DNA of 9,723 nucleotides from positions 1-9,723 of the forward strand of contig URRU01000063.1 in NCBI GenBank assembly GCA_900550335.1. Direction: 5' to 3'. Shown one piece after another: positions 1 through 4,970 of the stretch. Within the stretch, counting starts at the first letter, position 1; the number at the start of each line of letters is the position of its first letter. The stretch comes from an uncultured Clostridium sp. GTDB taxonomy: Bacteria; Bacillota; Clostridia; Peptostreptococcales; Peptostreptococcaceae. The position numbers were made by a program, and so were the translations under genes. The notes under the pieces were generated by a model that saw only the letters and a list, made by a program, of their open reading frames with translations, searched no databases and was not told where the DNA came from.

Positions 1-448
1 TTTCTTTATGGTGTTTCACTATATTACTATCTTTATAATAATTTTGCTCTCTTTTGAAATTTTCCATTACTTTTGTATAGTTATTTTTATCATAAAAACT
101 ATCGCTATCATAATGCTGATTATGCGGTTCTTCATTACACTTCAATATTGAAAATCCATAAGATATTTGTGTACGATAGTATAGTTCTAATTTTTCAAGA
201 TAGTCCCTTAAAATTCCTCTCATCTTTTCATCAAAACAATAAATTTTATATACATTCATAAAGTCTGTTTCTGGTTTATAAAAAAATGTATCTTCTTCCA
301 TTCTAAATTGTAATGCATATCCCGTTAATTTGTAATAATTTATTCTTTTTAAAATATTGGTTGCTATTTCTCTATCAGATATATTCATTCCATGTTCTTC
401 AAGTTTAAGAACTTGTTCTTCAAATGTTAAAGGTTTCTTCAAAACCAT
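1..448 (-). CDS. Abi_2 family (AbiD/AbiF-like) abortive infection protein, N-terminal part, cut by window edge
   Basis: The frame runs open from the ATG at 448-446 to the window edge, giving 149 codons without a stop; the C-terminal half lies outside. The translation starts MVLKKPLTFEEQVLKLEEHG and has the family hallmark INYYKLTGY at residues 36-44, then an acidic helical stretch and YYRTQISY at about 90-97. This is the usual N-terminal pattern of Abi_2 (PF07751) proteins. In that family a conserved C-terminal histidine motif of HEPN type is thought to form the RNase site; it would fall beyond the edge, so activity cannot be judged. A strong AAGGAG at 463-458 sits 9 nt before the ATG. A terminated structured RNA lies immediately upstream, the arrangement reported for AbiF with its RNA antitoxin. 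Family assignment is firm; AbiF rather than AbiD rests on the RNA. Confidence 0.85.
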   Translation of the reverse strand, partial: MVLKKPLTFEEQVLKLEEHGMNISDREIATNILKRINYYKLTGYALQFRMEEDTFFYKPETDFMNVYKIYCFDEKMRGILRDYLEKLELYYRTQISYGFSILKCNEEPHNQHYDSDSFYDKNNYTKVMENFKREQNYYKDSNIVKHHKE

Positions 449-472
449 TATTTCCAACTCCTTATATAAAAT

Positions 473-500
473 AAAAAAGGCCGGACATAAAAGCCCGACC
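473..500 (-). terminator. Rho-independent terminator between small RNA and abi gene
   Basis: On the minus strand GGTCGGGC (500-493) pairs with GTCCGGCC (486-479) over 8 bp, including two G-U pairs. The loop has 6 nt, and a run of six T (478-473) follows. Only 24 nt separate the T run from the abi start codon, so abi would be expressed mainly by readthrough. The stem doubles as the 3' hairpin of the small RNA. Confidence 0.82.
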
Positions 501-543
501 TGGTCCCCAATGGTCAACGTACGACTTTGGGCAACTCTGTTGT
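473..543 (-). ncRNA. Structured small RNA upstream of abi gene (AbiF-type RNA, candidate antitoxin)
   Basis: A consensus promoter and a rho-independent terminator delimit a transcript of about 70 nt with no reading frame. Read 5' to 3' on the minus strand it folds as three hairpins in series. The first is CAAC-AGA-GUUG (542-532). The second has an outer stem CCCAA/UUGGG (531-527 with 510-506) and an inner stem GUC/GAC (525-523 with 515-513), extendable by a G-U pair. The third is the terminator. The RNA is much more GC-rich than its flanks. A conserved RNA is known beside abiF genes and has been reported to act as an RNA antitoxin. The match here rests on position, size and fold, not on a covariance-model hit. 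Confidence 0.72.
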
Positions 544-548
544 TTATA

Positions 549-577
549 ATTATATATTATTACTTTACTTTTTTCAA
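549..577 (-). promoter_or_regulatory. Sigma-A type promoter of the small RNA/abi unit
   Basis: The -35 box is TTGAAA (577-572), followed by a 17-nt spacer and a perfect TATAAT (554-549). Transcription should start near 543, exactly where the hairpins begin. I see no second promoter between the terminator and the abi start codon. Confidence 0.82.
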
Positions 578-627
578 TACTTTTCTTGCTATTTGTATAT
601 ATTTTATTAACGTTAAATATAATTCTT

Positions 628-656
628 AAAAATGCCACATCACGTATAACAATGGC
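628..656 (-). terminator. Weak terminator-like hairpin after the 23-codon frame
   Basis: On the minus strand GCCA (656-653) pairs with TGGC (637-634), extendable by a T-G pair. The loop is large, and A plus five T (632-628) follow. The stem is short, so termination would be partial. It would separate the short frame from the small RNA promoter. Confidence 0.3.
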
Positions 657-728
657 TTAATCATTTATATAATTAGCTAAATTCTCCACACAATATACAA
701 CAAAATCCATTTCTTTTTCATTTATCAT
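657..728 (-). pseudogene. 23-codon reading frame, possible remnant of a DUF3791 gene
   Basis: The frame has its own ribosome site (AAAGGA, 745-740, 11 nt before the ATG) and a promoter-like extended -10. It reads MINEKEMDFVVYCVENLANY and three more residues before TAA. The FVVYCVENLA segment resembles the N-terminus of the small DUF3791 proteins, normally about 60-80 residues and often found in toxin-antitoxin-like pairs. I could not recognise the rest of that family in any frame of the 100 bases downstream, so it looks like a truncated remnant. A genuine short peptide cannot be excluded. It lies about 80 nt upstream of the small RNA promoter, on the same strand. Confidence 0.35.
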
Positions 729-761
729 AATTATTCACGTCCTTTAATTCTTTATATGAAA

Positions 762-770
762 ATTATATCA
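762..770 (-). promoter_or_regulatory. Extended -10 promoter before the 23-codon frame
   Basis: TGATATAAT (770-762) joins a TGN extension to a perfect TATAAT. No good -35 box lies 17 nt upstream, which is tolerated with an extended -10. It sits 16 nt before the ribosome site of the short frame and just downstream of the surface-protein terminator, so it would begin a new leftward unit. Confidence 0.45.
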
Positions 771-805
771 TAATTTTATCTTTCTTTTGTTTTTTACATT
801 GTATG

Positions 806-844
806 AAATAAAAATCCCCCCACCTATTTATAGATGAGGGATTT
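806..844 (-). terminator. Terminator of the CWB2 surface-protein gene
   Basis: On the minus strand AAATCCCTC (844-836) pairs with GGGGGGATTT and continues through an inner stem with one bulge, loop TAAA. The 3' arm runs into TTTTTATTT (814-806). It begins 25 nt after the stop codon at 869. The reverse strand also forms the stem, but with a poorer T tail. Confidence 0.75.
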
Positions 845-868
845 GTTTATTATTTAATTTTTTAGTTT

Positions 869-3800
869 CTATTTATCGAAGTCTATATCGAAGTTCATTC
901 CACCTATCTGAACAGTATTTTTATCTTTTAATACACTGTTGTCAGATTTTTTATTTACTAAAACTATACCATGGTTTTTAGCTATTGTTGAAGCTGTTAA
1001 TGCATCAACTAAAGTTTCTCCATTTGCTAAGTATAATTTATCTGATCCTGAGTAGAATTCATCTATAACTTCTCTATTTGTTGCATATCTATCTTTTCCT
1101 GCTAATCTTTCTGCATTGTATTTATCTGCTATTGATTTATTAACTACAGAAGTTCCACCAACAACGTAGTATTCAACGCCAGATTTTTTAGCATGAGTTG
1201 AAGTTTTTCCATTAGTTAATAGTATAGGAGCTTCGTATCTAGCTGCTATTGCTGAAGCTGACATAGCATCTGCCTCACCTTTGAATCCATTAACTATGAA
1301 TGCATTTGAGTAGTTGCCTAATTTTTCAGCTACTAATTCTGATGTTTCAACTCTATTTTTTCCACCGATTCTTTCAACTTTTATGTTTGCAGCTGTTATC
1401 TGATTTGAAACTTTCTGGCTTATTGCATTTTCTCCACCTATTATGTATACTTTTTTAACTTTTTTGATTCTATCCATTGTCGCTTTAGGTATTGAATCTT
1501 TTTTAGTTAATAGTATTGCTCCGTTTTCTTTACCTGCAAGACCTGAAGCTGCTAGACCATCAGACATTGTAGATGTTGCATTTACAAGTACTACGTTGTC
1601 GTATGAACCTAGTTCGTCTGCAACTTTTGCTGCTGTTTCGTATCTGTTTGCTCCTATTACTTCTTTATGAGTGTATACTGGTTTTGAAGGTTTAGATGGT
1701 ACTGATGGAATACTTGGTACTGATGGTGTTACACTTCCTCCAGGATTATTTTCATTCTCAAAATCATTTGAGTCTGTTTTATTCCCCATTATTACATCAT
1801 CTGAATGATTATTACCTATTTCAGGAGTTTTGTCCTTATTTATAGTAGAGTTTTCATCAAGTACTACTAAAGAATCCTTACCTTGTATTTCTACAACTGT
1901 ACGGTTAGGACTTTCTTTTGGTACACTAGCATCTCCTCTTATCTCTAAAGAAGCATTTTCTACATATATTGCAGAACCGCTATTGTTTCCAGTATTATCT
2001 ACCATAATATTTTTTACTACTATACTTGGATGATTTTCCTTATCCCCTTCTTTTCCAACAACTTTTATTGCTGATAAACCATCTTTTTTACTTGTATCAA
2101 ATTTTGCATTTGATATAGTTATTTTTTCCTTATTTTCTTTTATTATTATCAATGAAGTTTCTTTTTCAGGGAATGTAGAAGATTTTGTAATTTTATGATT
2201 ACCAAAGTCTATAGTTCTAGCTTTCATTTTAGATAAATCTAATGGTTGATCTAATTTTATATTATCAACTACTTTTATTTCTGTATTATTATCTGAATTT
2301 ACGGCATCCTGTAGATTTTTATATGGTATTTTATCTACCATAGCTACAGTTCCAGCTGGTTTATTCACTTTAACTTTTGATATAACAGTTTTAACCTCTC
2401 CATTTTTTAGTTTAACACTATATGATACTTCAGCTTCTCCTACACCTTTTGTAGTTATTTTACCCTTATCATCTACCGTAATAATATCACTATATTTAGG
2501 ATCTACTTTATAATCACTTATACTTACGTTATTTACAGTTTCTCCATCATTTCCTAATACTATAGTAGTTCCTTCTTTTCCATATTCTATTGTATAATCA
2601 TTAACTTTTGCCCATTTTGCATACAGTATTTTATTGTTATTAGAAACAGTTATTTTATTTCCTTCTATAACATTTCCTTCAGCTGTATCACTCCATCCTA
2701 CAAATACATATCCTTCTCTAGTAAATTCATTTGATGGTATAGACACTTCTTTTCCTTTTTCTACCGATTTTGTATAAGATTCTTCTGTTCCATCATTTTT
2801 TTTGAATGTGACATTAACACCTTCAACATGTTTTATTACATTTTCTTCCTCATCTAAAATAATTGCATAAGTTTTATCCATTATTGAAAATGTATTTATC
2901 ATTGATAAATCTTCATTCGTTAAAGTATATTCATAATCTCTTTTGTTACTACCTTTTGCTAATATAGCATTATTACTATAAGATTTATCTTCTTGTTTAT
3001 AAATATTTAATTTATAATTTAATTTAGATGTAATATTTGGATGATTATCATTTTTAGAAAATGAACAATATATATCAACATTTTCATATTCATTTTTATC
3101 TTTATATTTTGTTTTATTTCCATACATTTCTACATCACCACTAATATATGTACTCTCTTGGGCATTAATATAAAGAGCTCCTCCATAGAAATCTGATCCC
3201 ATAGTTGTACTTGTTGATGTGTTATTTATAATTTTTCCACCATATAAATTAGCTTTTTGTCCGTTAGAACTATATACAACCACAGCAGAACCATAATGTG
3301 TTCCTATATTATTTGATATTTCTCCACCATACATATTAAATGTTCCGCCCTTATCATTTCCATAAACAAATACACCACCAGAGTTTTTACCATGACCATT
3401 TGTTATAACTCCAGCATACATATTAAATATTCCATTTTCAGAAGCTATTAATACATTTGCTCCCCCTCCGTCAGTAAGGTATCCATTTTGAATTGTTGTA
3501 TTTTCATACATATTGTAAATCCCATTAACTGAAATCACACGGAAACCATTTGTGTTTTCATTACATTTTGCATCTAATGTAATATTTTCTGTATCAAGAA
3601 TACCATTAATAACTATTAAACTTATTGTAGCTTTTGGATTTGTATTTATATATTTATCATCACGATAGATAGAATTACCATTCCCATTTATCTTTACATA
3701 TGTACCCTCTTTAACTTCTATTGGCCCAGTAAGCGCAATACTCTTTTCAAGTGAAATAACCGTAGGATTATTTGCTAAAGTAGGTGCATTTTCAAGTGCA

Positions 3801-4006
3801 TCTTTTAATTCTGATTCACTTGATATACTTATATTATTAGAATTTTTTTTCACAAGAAAACTACTTTTTTTTACTTCTCTTACATTTTCAATTCTTGTTT
3901 CATTAACCTGCTCGTGTGCAAAAACATCGGCTGGATAAGCTAACTGAACAGTAGATATAGCCACCGCTGCCACCAATGCTATAGATGTCATTTTTCTTTT
4001 ATTCAT
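869..4006 (-). CDS. Secreted surface protein with beta-helix, InlB-type B-repeat and three CWB2 cell-wall anchor repeats
   Basis: The protein has 1045 residues. A signal peptide (charged start, hydrophobic core, cleavage probably after VFA at about residue 30) leads to a beta-helix region (about 64-300) with repeated NMYGG-like turns at about 165, 194, 224, 253 and 291. Next come an InlB B-repeat/Flg_new module (about 398-468, with GYVFVGWSD and LYAKW), an Ig-like bacterial domain (about 475-548), a second beta-rich region (555-735) and a Pro/Ser-rich linker (756-777). Three CWB2 repeats (PF04122) follow, marked by ANRYETA (about 786), KNRVETS (about 883) and KDRYATN (about 971), each with an IGG or VGG strand. 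In C. difficile, CWB2 triplets hold Cwp proteins to the cell wall by binding an anionic polymer. The role is probably adhesion or surface display; no enzyme motif is seen. The start is set by GGAGG (4019-4015), 8 nt before the ATG. It is a single-gene unit with its own promoter, leader attenuator and terminator. Confidence 0.93.
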   Translation of the reverse strand: MNKRKMTSIALVAAVAISTVQLAYPADVFAHEQVNETRIENVREVKKSSFLVKKNSNNISISSESELKDALENAPTLANNPTVISLEKSIALTGPIEVKEGTYVKINGNGNSIYRDDKYINTNPKATISLIVINGILDTENITLDAKCNENTNGFRVISVNGIYNMYENTTIQNGYLTDGGGANVLIASENGIFNMYAGVITNGHGKNSGGVFVYGNDKGGTFNMYGGEISNNIGTHYGSAVVVYSSNGQKANLYGGKIINNTSTSTTMGSDFYGGALYINAQESTYISGDVEMYGNKTKYKDKNEYENVDIYCSFSKNDNHPNITSKLNYKLNIYKQEDKSYSNNAILAKGSNKRDYEYTLTNEDLSMINTFSIMDKTYAIILDEEENVIKHVEGVNVTFKKNDGTEESYTKSVEKGKEVSIPSNEFTREGYVFVGWSDTAEGNVIEGNKITVSNNNKILYAKWAKVNDYTIEYGKEGTTIVLGNDGETVNNVSISDYKVDPKYSDIITVDDKGKITTKGVGEAEVSYSVKLKNGEVKTVISKVKVNKPAGTVAMVDKIPYKNLQDAVNSDNNTEIKVVDNIKLDQPLDLSKMKARTIDFGNHKITKSSTFPEKETSLIIIKENKEKITISNAKFDTSKKDGLSAIKVVGKEGDKENHPSIVVKNIMVDNTGNNSGSAIYVENASLEIRGDASVPKESPNRTVVEIQGKDSLVVLDENSTINKDKTPEIGNNHSDDVIMGNKTDSNDFENENNPGGSVTPSVPSIPSVPSKPSKPVYTHKEVIGANRYETAAKVADELGSYDNVVLVNATSTMSDGLAASGLAGKENGAILLTKKDSIPKATMDRIKKVKKVYIIGGENAISQKVSNQITAANIKVERIGGKNRVETSELVAEKLGNYSNAFIVNGFKGEADAMSASAIAARYEAPILLTNGKTSTHAKKSGVEYYVVGGTSVVNKSIADKYNAERLAGKDRYATNREVIDEFYSGSDKLYLANGETLVDALTASTIAKNHGIVLVNKKSDNSVLKDKNTVQIGGMNFDIDFDK

Positions 4007-4030
4007 ATCTTTTCCCTCCCATTTTTTAAC

Positions 4031-4083
4031 AAAAAAAGCACAGAAAAAACTATATTCCTTTAGAATATAATCTCTCTGTGCTT
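4031..4083 (-). terminator. Leader terminator (attenuator) just upstream of the CWB2 gene
   Basis: On the minus strand AAGCACAGA (4083-4075) pairs perfectly with TCTGTGCTT (4044-4036). An inner perfect stem TATATTC/GAATATA (4069-4063 with 4057-4051) has loop TAAAG. The outer arm ends in an unbroken run of seven T (4037-4031). It lies downstream of the promoter and only 11 nt before the ribosome site of the surface-protein gene, so full-length mRNA requires readthrough or antitermination. Confidence 0.75.
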
Positions 4084-4095
4084 ATAATCGATTTT

Positions 4096-4207
4096 ATATT
4101 TTTTTGCATTAAAAAATACAGGCACTCTAATGTCTGTCTGTCTGTCTGTAATAATTTTTCCAAACAAATAGCATACTGTCAACACTCCCTCTAATGCAAA
4201 CTAATAT
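4096..4207 (-). promoter_or_regulatory. Long closed RNA domain in the CWB2 gene leader (riboswitch-like, unidentified)
   Basis: Two arms 80 nt apart form a strong helix. ATATTAGTTTGCATTA (4207-4192) pairs with TAATGCAAAAAAATAT (4111-4096) as 5 bp, a 2x2 mismatch and 9 bp. This encloses a domain with the repeated element CATTAGAG (4196-4189 and 4132-4125) and the TGTC microsatellite. The placement between promoter and leader terminator is that of an aptamer or protein-binding antiterminator. I recognise no known riboswitch consensus; in particular the c-di-GMP-I core is absent. The arms could also be a short DNA inverted repeat with another role. Confidence 0.45.
4131..4149 (-). repeat. Tetranucleotide microsatellite TGTC x4.75 in the leader
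   Basis: Four full TGTC units plus TGT run without interruption on the plus strand (GACA units in the mRNA). The repeat lies in the leader, between the promoter and the leader terminator, not in the coding frame. Short tandem repeats of this kind can change unit number by slippage, so length variation could alter leader folding. Confidence 0.8.
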
Positions 4208-4217
4208 TAATGCCTAT

Positions 4218-4245
4218 ATTATAGCAAATAATATATAAATTTCAA
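4218..4245 (-). promoter_or_regulatory. Promoter of the CWB2 surface-protein gene
   Basis: TTGAAA (4245-4240), a 16-nt spacer and TATAAT (4223-4218) preceded by TGC, an extended -10. The start is expected near 4211-4214, giving a leader of about 205 nt. A perfect TTGACA further down (4182-4177) lacks a good -10 at proper spacing, so this upstream site is preferred. Confidence 0.7.
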
Positions 4246-4462
4246 CTTTTCTCAATCATAAATATTTAACTAAATTACAAATAAATTTAATTATTTTCAC
4301 AAATATTTCAAAAAACTTCAAACACATTTATTTTTAAAACAAATTCATCTAATACTTTTTATAATTTAAAAACTTTAAAAACTCATCTTCCCTCTATGGC
4401 AAAACTTATCAAAATACTTTATTCTAACCTTTCCCTCTCCCAAAGTTAATAAATAATTTCAC
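4246..4462. other. AT-rich intergenic stretch with no gene seen
   Basis: This lies between the operon terminator and the surface-gene promoter. It is very rich in A and T, has stops in all frames, and shows no open frame with a ribosome site. No convincing structured RNA or repeat is seen; two short CCCTCT tracts (near 4391 and 4433) have no clear meaning. Confidence 0.6.
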
Positions 4463-4496
4463 AAAAAAAATAGAGGGTTGGAAATACCCAACTCTC
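4463..4496 (-). terminator. Terminator of the mldA-like operon
   Basis: On the minus strand GAGAGTTGG (4496-4488) pairs with CCAACCCTC (4481-4473), nine pairs including one G-T. The loop has 6 nt, and TA plus eight T (4470-4463) follow. It is the 3' part of a longer inverted repeat that starts at the operon's last stop codon. Confidence 0.8.
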
Positions 4497-4654
4497 GCTA
4501 AAAAAGATGGACATAGCCAAAAACTACGACAATCTGCAAGCGACACGCAACATTTAAATGTGTTACATAAATAAGCGTGTCGCTGAAGCCTGGAGTGTTT
4601 TTGGCTATAACATCTTTTCTAAAGCGAGTCGATACTTCACCAACCCTCTCTATT
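4469..4654. repeat. Long imperfect inverted repeat (MITE-like element or structured 3' UTR RNA)
   Basis: Five nested arm pairs span about 186 bp. From outside in they are AATAGAGGGTTGG (4469-4481) with a CCAACC...TATT arm (4640-4654, 2-nt indel); CTCGCT (4494-4499) with AGCGAG (4623-4628); AAAAGATG (4502-4509) with CATCTTTT (4611-4618); ATAGCCAAAAAC (4513-4524) with GTTTTTGGCTAT (4597-4608); and AGCGACACGC (4539-4548) with GCGTGTCGCT (4575-4584). A central palindrome ACATTTAAATGT lies at 4550-4561. It is less AT-rich than its flanks, has no convincing frame, and its right end touches the stop codon of the preceding gene. No clear target-site duplication is visible. It could be a non-autonomous mobile element that supplies the terminator, or a transcribed structured RNA. 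Confidence 0.65.
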
Positions 4655-4655
4655 T

Positions 4656-4970
4656 TTACTGTAAATCATTTAATAACTCTTCTATATCCATATCCAATTC
4701 TTCATCAAAGTCATCTAAGTCAGTCTCAAACTCAAGATACTGAGTATCCACATCCGCATCATCGTCTATATCGTTTATTTCGATACCTGATGCAAAATCA
4801 TTGAAAATACTCGACTCTCTATCATCTGTATAATCAGAAATATCTCCTTCCTCAAAAAGAGGATTTTCCATCATCTTCTTATCCAAATCAATTTCATGAT
4901 AGTGTGAAAGCTCTTCCCCACTACCAAGCTCTAAAAATCTATAATTGCCTTTCCAAATATTTTTACTCAT
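4656..4970 (-). CDS. Small acidic protein, last gene of the mldA-like operon (MldC-like by position only)
   Basis: The protein has 104 residues, MSKNIWKGNYRFLELGSGEE onward, and is strongly acidic, with Asp/Glu-rich stretches in the C-terminal half ending EELLNDLQ. It has no signal peptide, membrane segment or recognised domain, so it is probably a cytoplasmic adaptor or partner. I chose the ATG at 4970-4968 because GGAGG (4983-4979) lies 8 nt before it. A GTG three codons upstream abuts that site and is unlikely. The start overlaps the previous stop codon by 8 nt, which points to translational coupling and joint stoichiometry. In C. difficile the mld cluster encodes MldA plus two cytoplasmic proteins, one without known domains; the equivalence here is inferred from order. 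Confidence 0.8.
   Translation of the reverse strand: MSKNIWKGNYRFLELGSGEELSHYHEIDLDKKMMENPLFEEGDISDYTDDRESSIFNDFASGIEINDIDDDADVDTQYLEFETDLDDFDEELDMDIEELLNDLQ

Noticed and set aside
357..629. Plus-strand open frame across the abi start and small RNA
   Set aside because: No ribosome site; it crosses the promoter, RNA and terminator of the opposite strand, and the other plus-strand frames (73-261, 1443-1670, 8398-8958 and others) are likewise shadows of minus-strand genes.
4131..4149. CRISPR-like or direct-repeat array
   Set aside because: It is a simple 4-nt microsatellite without spacers.
4177..4182. Perfect TTGACA as the surface-gene -35 box
   Set aside because: No acceptable -10 box lies 16-18 nt downstream, while a TTGAAA/TGC-TATAAT promoter with good spacing lies just upstream.
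4103..4200. c-di-GMP riboswitch in the surface-gene leader
   Set aside because: The conserved core elements of the c-di-GMP-I class are absent and I could not fit the class II pseudoknot.
4096..4207. CwpV-like invertible DNA switch
   Set aside because: The inverted repeats are short and imperfect, and both the promoter and the leader terminator lie outside them, so inversion would not obviously switch expression. An RNA stem explains them better; no recombinase is present.
4469..4654. Group I intron/IStron end or 6S RNA
   Set aside because: No group I core sequences or IS200/IS605 gene are visible. The rod shape alone is not enough to call 6S RNA, and I recognise no 6S-specific bubble sequence.
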